Assembly (NCBI GenBank): GCA_023132135.1
Contig: JAGLYR010000104.1
Location: 1 to 6,104 of the forward strand
Direction: 5' to 3'
Length of the DNA stretch: 6,104 nt
From: Candidatus Eiseniibacteriota bacterium
GTDB lineage: Bacteria > Arandabacterota > Arandabacteria > JAGLYR01
Below the pieces are notes generated by a model. That model did no database searches. It saw only the letters and a list, made by a program, of their open reading frames with translations, and was not told the origin of the DNA. The position numbers were made by a program, and so were the translations under genes. Of this stretch, positions 1 through 6,079 are shown piece by piece (the first letter of the stretch is position 1; each line of letters starts with the position of its first letter).

Positions 1-893
1 CGGAGCGCGTTTCCCGGGAAGCCCCGGTCCTGATCCTGAAGTACCAGAGGTCGGAAATGAGGCCCGGGGGGGCAGCCAATGCTCTGGCGAACCTGCGGGC
101 CCTGGGCGCGCGTCCCATGGCCTTGGGCGTGGTCGGAGAGGATGAGGCAGGCCGGGATCTCCTGGGAGCGCTGGGTTCCGTCGGGATCGACTGCAGCGGA
201 GTTCTCCGAAGTCCGGACCGGGAGACGGTTCGGAAAACCCGCGTCCTGGCGGGCGGGTTCCACACCGTCCGGCAGCAGATCGTCCGAATCGACCGGGAAG
301 GGACACCTGACCTGGCGGCTGTGTACGAGGAGGATCTCTTCCGCATTCTGGTTTCCCTGCGAGGTCGTGTAGACGCGGTCCTGTTCTCGGACTACGGGCA
401 GGGCGCTATCTCGGAATCGCTGGCGTCTCGGGCGATCCAGCTGGGTCGTCAAGAGGGATGGTGTCTCACCGCCGATTCCAGGCATCGCCTGGGGATGTTC
501 CGGGGCGTCTGGGCAGCCTGTCCGAACGAGTCGGAAGCCGGGCCGGCGGTCGGGATCCGGATCCGGGACGAGCAGACGCTGATCATGGCGGGAGGGAAGC
601 TGCTGGACATACTGGATCTCCAGAGCGGGCTCCTGGTTACGCAGGGGCGCCTGGGGATAAGCGTGTTTGAGCCTGGCGCAGAGAGGGTGCATCTCCCGAT
701 CTTCCTCGAGTGTGACGCCGCGGATGTCACCGGAGCGGGAGACACGGTGGCATCGGTGCTGACGCTGGCGCTCACGGCGGGGGCATCGTTGCTCGAAGCG
801 GCTACGTTGGCCAGCTGTGCGGGATCCTTGGTGGTCATGAAGCGCGGGACGGCGACGGTGTCGGCGGAGGAAATCCTGTCCTGCGTGGGGTAG
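1..893 (+). CDS. rfaE1: D-glycero-beta-D-manno-heptose-7-phosphate kinase (RfaE1, PfkB family), 5'-truncated by window edge
   Basis: This cytoplasmic kinase phosphorylates D-glycero-D-manno-heptose 7-phosphate at C1, an early step of ADP-heptose synthesis for the LPS inner core. The frame is open back to base 3. The codons before the first ATG (57) encode ERVSREAPV, which matches the SRISPEAPV segment of E. coli HldE, so 57 is an internal Met and the real start lies outside the window. About 30 N-terminal residues are missing by comparison with E. coli HldE. Visible are the PfkB N-terminal signature RPGGAAN (60-80), the segment [13 protein letters not shown] followed by CPNESEA in the middle, and the C-terminal DVTGAGDT motif (723-746), whose second Asp (741-743) is the expected catalytic base. 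The adenylyltransferase domain that is fused in enterobacterial HldE is here a separate gene starting 4 nt downstream. A generic PfkB sugar kinase is the alternative, but the neighbour argues strongly for the heptose enzyme. Confidence 0.93.
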   Translation, partial: ERVSREAPVLILKYQRSEMRPGGAANALANLRALGARPMALGVVGEDEAGRDLLGALGSVGIDCSGVLRSPDRETVRKTRVLAGGFHTVRQQIVRIDREGTPDLAAVYEEDLFRILVSLRGRVDAVLFSDYGQGAISESLASRAIQLGRQEGWCLTADSRHRLGMFRGVWAACPNESEAGPAVGIRIRDEQTLIMAGGKLLDILDLQSGLLVTQGRLGISVFEPGAERVHLPIFLECDAADVTGAGDTVASVLTLALTAGASLLEAATLASCAGSLVVMKRGTATVSAEEILSCVG

Positions 894-897
894 AGGC

Positions 898-1389
898 ATG
901 AAAATTCTGTCGAGGGACCAGCTGGCATCCCGGCTGGAGGCACTCAGAGCGGACGGGAAGCGTGTGGTTCTGGCCAACGGCTGCTTTGACGTCCTGCACG
1001 TCGGCCATGTGCGGTATCTGGAGGGAGCCAGGGCGCTTGGAGATGTGCTGGTGGTGGCGGTGAACAGCGACGGGTCGGCTCGCAGGATCAAAGGCCCTGG
1101 CCGCCCGCTGATGCCGGCCGAGGAGCGGGCCGAGATCCTGGCGGCATTCGCGTTCGTCGATTTCGTTGTTGTATTCGAGGAGACCACGGTCGAGGGTTGC
1201 CTGCGAGCGCTGGAGCCCGACGTGCACGCGAAGGGCACGGATTACACAGTGGAAACGGTTCCGGAGCGGGATGTGATGATTGAACTGGGAGGCGAAACTG
1301 CGATTGTGGGTGATCCAAAGGATCACTCGAGCCGGGATCTCATCCGGCATATGCGAAACGAGATACAGGGCAGGAGAAGAGAGCCGTGA
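898..1389 (+). CDS. rfaE2: D-glycero-beta-D-manno-heptose 1-phosphate adenylyltransferase (RfaE2)
   Basis: This enzyme transfers AMP from ATP to heptose 1-phosphate, giving ADP-heptose, the donor for LPS inner-core heptosyltransferases. The 163-residue protein has the nucleotidyltransferase fold. [11 protein letters not shown] carries the HxGH nucleotide-binding motif at residues 34-37. [14 protein letters not shown] follows, then a basic [13 protein letters not shown] helix. Near the C-terminus, [12 protein letters not shown] (SSR at 144-146) takes the place of the family's STT-type phosphate-binding motif. The length and order correspond to the C-terminal domain of bifunctional HldE. The ATG lies 4 nt after the kinase stop, and the purine-rich GTGGGGTAGAGG overlapping that stop can act as ribosome binding site. 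The end overlaps the next gene by 4 nt. Nothing looks broken. Confidence 0.95.
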   Translation: MKILSRDQLASRLEALRADGKRVVLANGCFDVLHVGHVRYLEGARALGDVLVVAVNSDGSARRIKGPGRPLMPAEERAEILAAFAFVDFVVVFEETTVEGCLRALEPDVHAKGTDYTVETVPERDVMIELGGETAIVGDPKDHSSRDLIRHMRNEIQGRRREP

Positions 1390-2141
1390 GTCCGGTGACA
1401 GTGCTTGTCCCGACGTTCAATGAAGAGGGGAACCTGCGGGACTGTCTGGAAAGTGTGAAGTGGGCCGATGAAATCCTGCTTGTGGACTGCGGCAGCACCG
1501 ACCGGACGCTGGAGATCGCTCGCGAATATGGCGCCCGGATTCTCCGGCATCCCTACGAGAATTCGGCGGCCCAGAAGAACTGGGCTATCCCACAGGCCAC
1601 GCACGACTGGGTTCTGGTGGTGGATGCCGATGAGCGCGTGACGCCGGAATTGCAGGTGGAGATCAGCCGGATCGCGCGAAACACGACGGTTTCGCGGCCT
1701 GGGTACTGGATCCGACGGCGGAATTTTTTCCTGGGACGCGAGATCCGGTACTGCGGGTGGCAGCGGGATCGTGTTCTAAGGCTTTTCGAGAAAGACGAGG
1801 GGCGCTACGAGTCGAGGCGCGTTCACGCGGAGATTCAGCTTTGCAGAGCGGGAGTTCTCCACGGGAGTCTTCTCCACTACAGTTACCGGACCCTGGGCGA
1901 CTACCTGACCAAAGCCGACCGGTACGCGAGCTGGGGCGTCGGCGATCTTCTTGAGGCCGGGAAAAGAACGGGGCCGGTGGGGATTCTGGGCCACGCGGCC
2001 TTTCGGTTTGTGAAGATGTACCTCCTGCAGCGGGGATTTCTGGATGGGGCGCATGGGCTGGTGCTCTCGGTCCTGGGTTCCTTTACGGTATTTCTGAAGT
2101 ACGCGAAGCTGTGGGAGATGAGGCGAGCGCGGCATGGCTGA
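1386..2141 (+). CDS. Glycosyltransferase family 2, WaaE/KdtX-like LPS core glycosyltransferase
   Basis: This is a GT-A fold family 2 transferase of 251 residues, close to the usual length of WaaE-type enzymes that add a hexose to inner-core heptose. The N-terminus has LVPTFNEE (residues 7-14), then [11 protein letters not shown] with Asp34 and Asp39. The metal-binding DAD is at residues 80-82 (VVDADERV). The acceptor region [12 protein letters not shown] followed by a conserved VHAE is typical of this subgroup. The C-terminus is hydrophobic or amphipathic ([19 protein letters not shown]), suggesting peripheral attachment to the inner membrane. The start is GTG, overlapping the upstream stop as GTGA, with AGGAG at 1372-1376 nine nt before it. 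The position between the ADP-heptose genes and another glycosyltransferase supports a core-assembly role. The sugar donor and linkage cannot be read from the sequence. Confidence 0.92.
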   Translation: MSPVTVLVPTFNEEGNLRDCLESVKWADEILLVDCGSTDRTLEIAREYGARILRHPYENSAAQKNWAIPQATHDWVLVVDADERVTPELQVEISRIARNTTVSRPGYWIRRRNFFLGREIRYCGWQRDRVLRLFEKDEGRYESRRVHAEIQLCRAGVLHGSLLHYSYRTLGDYLTKADRYASWGVGDLLEAGKRTGPVGILGHAAFRFVKMYLLQRGFLDGAHGLVLSVLGSFTVFLKYAKLWEMRRARHG

Positions 2142-3234
2142 GCGATTTCGAATCGTCCACGTGAACACCGCACGGAGCTGGAGGGGGGGCGAGAGACAGG
2201 TTGTTCTCCTCGCGCGGGGGCTCAAAGATCATGGACACACGGTGCTCCTGGTCTGCCAGCCGGGATCGCCCCTCGCTGTGCGCGCTGCCCGGGAGGAACT
2301 GCCCGTGGTCATGCTCCGGATGCGCGGAGAATGGGATCTGCCGGCCAGCATGCGCCTGGCCTCGTGTGTGACGCGTTTCGGGGCGGACCTTGTGCATCTT
2401 CACACGGCGCACGCGCACACGCTGGGTCTTCTGGCCGGGCTATGGACACGAATGCCGCCCCGGATCATATCCCGACGGGTAGATTTCCGGCCTCGGTCGA
2501 ATCCGCTGAGCCGTCTCAAGTACAGAATGCCGGGACAGACCTACATTGCTGTGTCGAGGAACATCCGGGATGTGCTTGTTGCCTCGGGGGTGGATCGAGC
2601 GAGGATCCGGACTATCTACAGCGGGATTCCCATCCAGGACGCGTGCCTGCCCGCCGACAAGAAGACCCGGGGGGACCTGGAAATTCCGCCAGGGACGCAT
2701 GTCGTTGTTTCGGTAGCCGCTCTGGCGCCGCACAAAGACCATTCGACCCTTCTCAGAGCCGCCGGAAGAGTGATGCGCGAGGTGCCGGAGGCTCACTTCC
2801 TTCTCGTAGGAGAAGGGGAGTGCGCGGGAAGAATCCGGAAGGAGATCTCGGATCTCGGTCTCCAGGCACATGTGACCATGGCCGGATTCCGCGATGATGT
2901 GGATGCAATCCTTGCAGCATCGGATCTCTTCGTGAGCTCGTCCTGGCTCGAGGGCCTCGGAACATCGATCATCGATGCGATGGCGGCTGGTCTCCCTGTG
3001 GTAGCCACCAGGGTTGGAGGGATTCCAGAGGTGGTCCGGGATGGTCAGGAAGGTCTGCTGGTTCCCGCTCGGGATCCCGAGGCATTGGCGAGGGCTCTTG
3101 TGTCGGTACTCGGATCGGAAAGCAGAAGGAACGCTCTCGGTCAGGCCGCGGCAAGGAGAGCATCCCGTTTCAGTATCGACCGGACTATCGCGGAAACAGA
3201 AGCGCTGTACTCCGAAGTGAAATCTGTTTCGTAG
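2134..3234 (+). CDS. Glycosyltransferase family 4 (GT-B fold), LPS/surface polysaccharide
   Basis: This 366-residue retaining glycosyltransferase uses a nucleotide-sugar donor and probably acts at the cytoplasmic face of the inner membrane. The N-terminal acceptor domain opens with IVHVNTARSWRGGERQVV, a glycine-rich loop usual in this family, and contains DLVHLHTAHAH. The interdomain segment is TIYSGIP. The C-terminal donor domain starts VVVSVAALAPHKDHSTLLRA and continues with LLVGEGE and MAGFRDDVDAILAASD. The EX7E-type motif reads EGLGTSIID, with Glu273 and an Asp (281) in the second acidic position. The ATG overlaps the preceding gene by 8 nt (ATGGCTGA), and GAGG at 2120-2123 is a plausible ribosome binding site. 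The context suggests a core or O-chain sugar transfer; the sugar added is unknown. Confidence 0.92.
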   Translation: MAERFRIVHVNTARSWRGGERQVVLLARGLKDHGHTVLLVCQPGSPLAVRAAREELPVVMLRMRGEWDLPASMRLASCVTRFGADLVHLHTAHAHTLGLLAGLWTRMPPRIISRRVDFRPRSNPLSRLKYRMPGQTYIAVSRNIRDVLVASGVDRARIRTIYSGIPIQDACLPADKKTRGDLEIPPGTHVVVSVAALAPHKDHSTLLRAAGRVMREVPEAHFLLVGEGECAGRIRKEISDLGLQAHVTMAGFRDDVDAILAASDLFVSSSWLEGLGTSIIDAMAAGLPVVATRVGGIPEVVRDGQEGLLVPARDPEALARALVSVLGSESRRNALGQAAARRASRFSIDRTIAETEALYSEVKSVS

Positions 3235-3235
3235 C

Positions 3236-4012
3236 ATGGTGGGGTGGTGCGTGCGATTTCGGCAAGGACTCAGGCTGTTTCTGCTTTTCCTCGCCGCCAA
3301 CGCGGCGCCGGTTACGCTGGCGGCAGATCCGGCGCCGGTGTTTCGGGTCGGGGAGACGTTGACCTACGCGCTCAAGTGGGGACCGGTGAGGGCAGGGACA
3401 GCCGTAATGGCTGTCCGCGACACCGTGCGGGTCGATGGCCGGGCATGTTTTCACGTTGTCTCGGAGGCGTGGTCCAACGCGTTCTTCTCTGTCTTCTACC
3501 CCGTCGAGGACCGGGTAGAGACGTGGATAGATGTGGAGCGGTTGGTTCCCCTGCGGCATGAGAAGCATCTCAGCGAGGGAACGTATCACCAGGATGAGAC
3601 GATCGTGTTCGATCACGGCCGCGGGATGGCCCAGTACTCCGACGGTGAGTGGGTGGAGTTCCGGCCCGGTGTTCAGGACATACTGTCGGCGCTCTACTTT
3701 GTCAGATCCCTCAAGTTTTCGCAAAAGGGGCCGATTCTTATTGAGAATCAGACAAACAGAAAGAACTACACACTGGAAGTCAGAGTGCTCCAGGAAGAGT
3801 GGGTCACCACTCCTTCGGGGCGGTACCACTGTACGGTGATCGAGCCTTTCCTGAAGGCGACAGGACTCTTCAGACAGGAAGGGCGGTTGTGGATCTGGTT
3901 GACCAACGATGAGCACCGGATCCCGGTCAAGATGAAGAGCAAGATAAAGGTGGGTTCCATCACCGCTTTGCTGGAGAGTGTGAGCTGGCGGGAAGGAGGG
4001 GAAGCGGAGTGA
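3236..4012 (+). CDS. Exported DUF3108 domain protein
   Basis: The product is predicted to be secreted by Sec and to act in the periplasm or at the outer membrane. The N-terminus has basic residues (VRFRQGLR) followed by the hydrophobic run LFLLFLAANAAPVTLAA, with likely cleavage after an Ala near residues 23-30. There is no lipobox Cys. The mature part begins FRVGETLTYALKWGPVRAGTA, the characteristic opening of DUF3108 (PF11306), and ends with PVKMKSKIKVGSITALLESV, also typical. The family function is not established; proteins of this kind often lie beside LPS or envelope genes. The ATG follows the upstream stop after one base and has little Shine-Dalgarno support. An in-frame GTG at 3251, preceded by GGTGGGG, would give the shorter signal peptide MVRFRQG and may be the true start. 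The 3' end overlaps the next gene by 4 nt. Confidence 0.88.
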   Translation: MVGWCVRFRQGLRLFLLFLAANAAPVTLAADPAPVFRVGETLTYALKWGPVRAGTAVMAVRDTVRVDGRACFHVVSEAWSNAFFSVFYPVEDRVETWIDVERLVPLRHEKHLSEGTYHQDETIVFDHGRGMAQYSDGEWVEFRPGVQDILSALYFVRSLKFSQKGPILIENQTNRKNYTLEVRVLQEEWVTTPSGRYHCTVIEPFLKATGLFRQEGRLWIWLTNDEHRIPVKMKSKIKVGSITALLESVSWREGGEAE

Positions 4013-5019
4013 CATCCGGCAACGCACGCCCGGGTCGGGAGAGGAGCATCGGCGCGTCGAAGTCGCGCTACGGCCGCAGCGATTTCTCCCGAATTCGCAC
4101 GCGGTCTATCCAGGACCGCTCAAGCAAGGTCCACCTGGAACACCTCGCGCAGCCCTACCGCCGGGGATCGCTCTTCTCGGAGTTCCTCGATGGTCTGCCC
4201 GATGTGCTCGCGGTGCGAGACCTGCGGGATCTGGTGACAGCGATTGTCAAGGCGCACCAGAGTGAACTTCCGCGGATCTTCATGATAGGGGGGCATGTCA
4301 TCAAGTGTGGTCTCGGACCGCTCCTGATACAGTTGATGGAACGGGGCGTTGTGACCGCGATCGCGGGTAACGGATCCGTTGCCATCCATGACTTCGAGCT
4401 GGCGATGTGGGGAGGTACCTCCGAGGATGTAGACGAGGCACTCGCGGAGGGGGAGTTCGGGATGACGGAGGAAACGGCTGTGGCCATGAACCAGGCCATA
4501 ACCCGGGGCTATGAGAATGACCTGGGGTTGGGTGAGGTCCTGGGTGAGACACTCCTCCGGGACGCTCCCCACGCAGACCGGAGTGTACTGGCCACCGCGG
4601 TCCGGTTGTCGATCCCGCTGACGATTCACGTGGGAATCGGGACGGATACGATTCACGAACATCCTTCCGCCTCTGGGGCGGCGTTGGGGGAAACCAGCTA
4701 CCGGGATTTCCAGGTTTTCACCCGACAGGTGGAAATGCTGCGGGAGCGAGCCGTGGTTCTGAACATTGGCTCAGCCGTCATTATGCCAGAGGTGTTTCTG
4801 AAGGCTCTCTCGGTGGCAAGAAATCTTGGACAGCCGGCCCGTGGATTCGTGGCTGCCAATTTCGACATGATGTTGCACTACCGGCCCAGGGAGAATGTGA
4901 TCCGGCGACCAACCCTGACAGGCGGGCGGGGCTACGCATTCCTGGGGAGGCACGAGCTGTTACTGCCCCTCTTCTTCGGGGCCATTCTTGAAGCTCTGGA
5001 GTCGGATGTTGTCGAATGA
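4009..5019 (+). CDS. Conserved protein of unknown function, possibly deoxyhypusine-synthase-like fold
   Basis: This is a 336-residue soluble protein without signal peptide or membrane segment. I do not recognise a characterised function. After a basic N-terminal tail of about 35 residues come RIFMIGGHVIKCGL (Lys99), TAIAGNGSVAIHDFE (His127, Asp128), GTDTIHEHPSASGAALG (His216, His218), VVLNIGSAVIMPEVFLKA (252-265) and ANFDMMLHYRPREN. These read as strand-loop-helix units of a Rossmann-like fold. Their order resembles, from memory, deoxyhypusine synthase, where a G-rich loop is followed by TAGGVEEDL and later by PALTDGSLGD and GGGVVKHH. The lysine of that last motif, which forms the enzyme-substrate intermediate, has no equivalent at the matching place (NIGSAVIMPE), so that activity is not expected. 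The GTG start overlaps the upstream stop (GTGA) and has a strong AAGGAGGGG ribosome site at 3993-4001. It is the last gene before the promoter at 5022. Confidence 0.85.
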   Translation: MTSGNARPGRERSIGASKSRYGRSDFSRIRTRSIQDRSSKVHLEHLAQPYRRGSLFSEFLDGLPDVLAVRDLRDLVTAIVKAHQSELPRIFMIGGHVIKCGLGPLLIQLMERGVVTAIAGNGSVAIHDFELAMWGGTSEDVDEALAEGEFGMTEETAVAMNQAITRGYENDLGLGEVLGETLLRDAPHADRSVLATAVRLSIPLTIHVGIGTDTIHEHPSASGAALGETSYRDFQVFTRQVEMLRERAVVLNIGSAVIMPEVFLKALSVARNLGQPARGFVAANFDMMLHYRPRENVIRRPTLTGGRGYAFLGRHELLLPLFFGAILEALESDVVE

Positions 5020-5021
5020 CG

Positions 5022-5050
5022 TTGACTCTTGACGATATATTTGCTAAAAT
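5022..5050 (+). promoter_or_regulatory. Sigma70-type promoter with extended -10
   Basis: A -35 box TTGACT (5022-5027) is separated by exactly 17 nt from a -10 box TAAAAT (5045-5050). The -10 is preceded by TGC (5042-5044), which gives the extended -10 TGN element. The spacer is AT-rich in an otherwise GC-rich window. Transcription would begin near 5057. It starts 3 nt after the upstream stop codon, so it separates the core operon from the sugar transferase gene. A second TTGACG at 5029 is too close to the -10 to serve as its -35. Confidence 0.75.
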
Positions 5051-5097
5051 GAGTAGTTCGGAGGCAAGTGTAGCGGGCAGAATACTTGAGAACAACT

Positions 5098-5119
5098 CTG
5101 TAACTGCGCCTTGTTACAG
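5098..5119 (+). repeat. Perfect 7-bp inverted repeat CTGTAAC-N8-GTTACAG
   Basis: The arms CTGTAAC (5098-5104) and GTTACAG (5113-5119) are perfectly complementary around an 8-nt loop. The repeat lies about 40-60 nt downstream of the predicted transcription start. It could be a hairpin in the leader RNA or a dyad operator for a dimeric regulator; the sequence does not decide which. Confidence 0.55.
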
Positions 5120-5163
5120 GCATTTTACCCGGGGTGGTGAGCAGCCTACGAGAATTTGCTAAG

Positions 5164-5193
5164 GGTTCTGATGGAAGTCGGGTGGTGAGAACC
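5164..5193 (+). repeat. 6-bp inverted repeat GGTTCT-N18-AGAACC in the leader
   Basis: GGTTCT (5164-5169) and AGAACC (5188-5193) are perfect complements around an 18-nt, G-rich loop. This is weaker than the other leader hairpins because of the long loop and may be chance. Confidence 0.3.
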
Positions 5194-5217
5194 AGATTTC
5201 GGCCCCTGGGCAAGCAA

Positions 5218-5242
5218 GGGAGAGGGAGCGCGGGGTCTGGGG
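5218..5242 (+). promoter_or_regulatory. Putative G-quadruplex motif in the leader
   Basis: Four G-runs (5218-5220, 5224-5226, 5232-5235, 5239-5242) are separated by loops of 3, 5 and 3 nt, satisfying the usual G3+N1-7 pattern on the RNA-like strand. The motif overlaps an alternative stem, AGCGCG (5227-5232) with CGCGCT (5243-5248). The two structures therefore cannot form together. GC-rich sequence raises the chance of accidental G-runs, but the surrounding coding strands do not show this arrangement as obviously. Confidence 0.45.
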
Positions 5243-5248
5243 CGCGCT
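5227..5248 (+). repeat. 6-bp GC hairpin AGCGCG-N10-CGCGCT
   Basis: The arms AGCGCG and CGCGCT are perfectly complementary with a 10-nt loop that contains the last two G-runs of the quadruplex motif. Forming this stem would break the quadruplex by consuming the first G of its third run and the bases between runs. Confidence 0.45.
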
Positions 5249-5346
5249 GAGAGCAGGTGGAGAGAGGGCGGTCTGTCTGTTTGGCGTGGCTGGGGGGTGG
5301 CCGGAACCCTAGGCAGCGATCCCAGAGGAGTCCTTCGGTTGAAGAA

Positions 5347-5374
5347 GGCAGGGCGCTGTGCCCTGCCGCTTTTT
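5347..5374 (+). terminator. Rho-independent terminator upstream of the sugar transferase
   Basis: A perfect 8-bp GC-rich stem, GGCAGGGC (5347-5354) with GCCCTGCC (5360-5367), closes a 5-nt loop GCTGT and is followed by GC and TTTTT (5370-5374). It lies downstream of the 5022-5050 promoter and 42 nt before the next start codon, so it would end the leader transcript unless bypassed. A small hairpin CTTC-GGTT-GAAG (5333-5344), or the alternative pairing CCTTC (5332-5336) with GAAGG (5344-5348), sits just upstream; the latter shares two bases with the terminator stem. Confidence 0.75.
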
Positions 5375-5394
5375 GATAACGGCAAGGCGCGGGT

Positions 5395-5413
5395 TGGGAG
5401 GACAGACGTCCCA
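5395..5413 (+). promoter_or_regulatory. Shine-Dalgarno region enclosed in a small inverted repeat
   Basis: GGGAGG (5396-5401) is the only Shine-Dalgarno-like sequence before the ATG at 5417, but it is 15 nt away, longer than optimal. It lies in TGGGA (5395-5399)-N9-TCCCA (5409-5413), and alternatively in GGAC-AGAC-GTCC (5400-5411). Pairing could mask the site, or folding could bring it closer to the start codon. Confidence 0.35.
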
Positions 5414-5416
5414 CTC

Positions 5417-6034
5417 ATGCAGTCGAGCGATGCAGCATATACGTGGACGAAGCGCGTGATTGATGTGACGTTTGCGTTCATTGCACTCGTCATTCTCATG
5501 CCGGTTCTTCTCGTTGTTGCGGTCGGCGTGAAAATGGACTCCACCGGGCCTGTCGTTTTCCGGCAGAAACGTGTCGGGAGGTACGGGAATCCCTTCATTT
5601 TCTACAAGTTCCGGTCGATGGAGGTAGGGGCGGAGGACGCCCGCGCGGAGATCCTTCACCTCAACGAAGCGGAGGCGCCGCTCTTCAAGATGCGCAACGA
5701 TCCGCGAGTTACACGCTTGGGTCGTTGGATCCGGAAGTACGCAGTGGACGAGATCCCACAGTTGGTCAACGTCCTGAAGGGTGACATGAGCTTTGTAGGC
5801 CCGCGGCCACACTTGCCCGAGGAAGCCCGGCAGTACACGCCTGAGCAGTCGCGGAGGCTCTCCGTGATACCAGGGATCACATGCCTCTGGCAGGTCTCGG
5901 GTCCGAAGCGGATCAGTTTCCATGAGTGGATCGCCGCGGATCTCGAGTACGTGAATCGCCGCTGTCTGTCAGTGGATCTGGCAATTGTACTGAGAACCAT
6001 CAAGGTGGTGCTAACGGGTGAGGGAACGTGCTAG
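5417..6034 (+). CDS. Small bacterial sugar transferase (monotopic phosphoglycosyl transferase, PglC/WcaJ-type catalytic domain)
   Basis: The enzyme moves a phosphosugar from a nucleotide sugar to undecaprenyl phosphate at the inner membrane, starting a capsule, O-antigen or exopolysaccharide repeat. With the ATG at 5417 it is 205 residues, the size of the minimal family. It begins with the basic KRVIDV and a hydrophobic segment (FAFIALVILMPVLLVVAVG) whose Pro suggests a re-entrant helix. DSTGPVVFRQKRVG and FYKFRSME follow, then NDPRVTRLGRW, the catalytic pair Asp111-Glu112 in VDEIPQL, DMSFVGPRPHLPEE, and PGITCLWQVSG. The four-helix N-terminal half of WbaP/WcaJ is absent. An in-frame GTG at 5297 would add 40 residues without family resemblance and would place the terminator inside the coding region, so I reject it. 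The donor sugar is not deducible. It has its own promoter region, apart from the upstream core operon. Confidence 0.92.
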   Translation: MQSSDAAYTWTKRVIDVTFAFIALVILMPVLLVVAVGVKMDSTGPVVFRQKRVGRYGNPFIFYKFRSMEVGAEDARAEILHLNEAEAPLFKMRNDPRVTRLGRWIRKYAVDEIPQLVNVLKGDMSFVGPRPHLPEEARQYTPEQSRRLSVIPGITCLWQVSGPKRISFHEWIAADLEYVNRRCLSVDLAIVLRTIKVVLTGEGTC

Positions 6035-6079
6035 CCTGGACTATGCACGAATCCGGAAGGATTCGTGCATAGTCCAGGC
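6034..6079 (+). terminator. Perfect 21-bp hairpin with GGAA tetraloop at the gene end; candidate transcript end
   Basis: The left arm (6034-6054) and right arm (6059-6079) are perfectly complementary over 21 bp around the loop GGAA (6055-6058), a GNRA-type tetraloop closed by C-G. The stem starts on the last base of the stop codon. It is much longer than a usual intrinsic terminator stem, and no T-tract follows (next bases AGAGCAATAG). It may act as a non-canonical terminator or 3'-end stabiliser; an inverted repeat from a mobile or recombination site, or a sequencing/assembly fold-back, are alternatives. The inverted repeat itself is certain, its role is not. Confidence 0.6.

Larger units (their letters stand above)
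5057..5416 (+). promoter_or_regulatory. Putative structured untranslated leader (or short terminated RNA)
   Basis: This stretch of about 360 nt lies between the predicted transcription start and the sugar transferase start and contains no convincing gene. It holds several inverted repeats, a G-quadruplex motif and an intrinsic terminator before the coding region. That layout fits either an attenuated leader, in which read-through is regulated, or an independent small RNA of roughly 315 nt ending at the terminator. I could not match it to a riboswitch, 6S RNA, tmRNA, RNase P RNA or SRP RNA that I know. Confidence 0.4.

Noticed and set aside
449-943. Long minus-strand open frames opposite the kinase, and similar ones opposite the other genes
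   Set aside because: They are antisense shadows of strongly conserved + strand genes in GC-rich DNA; their translations are rich in Pro, Arg and Ser and show no domain.
3185-4027. A 280-codon minus-strand open frame opposite the DUF3108 gene
   Set aside because: The + strand product has a signal peptide and recognisable family motifs and fits the operon overlaps; the antisense frame has neither motifs nor a ribosome site.
5029-5034. TTGACG as an alternative -35 box
   Set aside because: Only 10 nt separate it from the TAAAAT -10 box; TTGACT at 5022 has the ideal 17-nt spacing.
5049-5162. A 37-codon ORF starting ATG at 5049 in the region after the core operon
   Set aside because: The ATG overlaps the predicted -10 box and no ribosome site precedes it; the product resembles nothing I know. 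A chance ORF is likelier.
5267-5272. GGCGGT resembling the start of the ops element (GGCGGTAG) that recruits RfaH in polysaccharide operons
   Set aside because: The following bases CTGTCTG do not continue the ops match, and six GC-rich bases are expected by chance.
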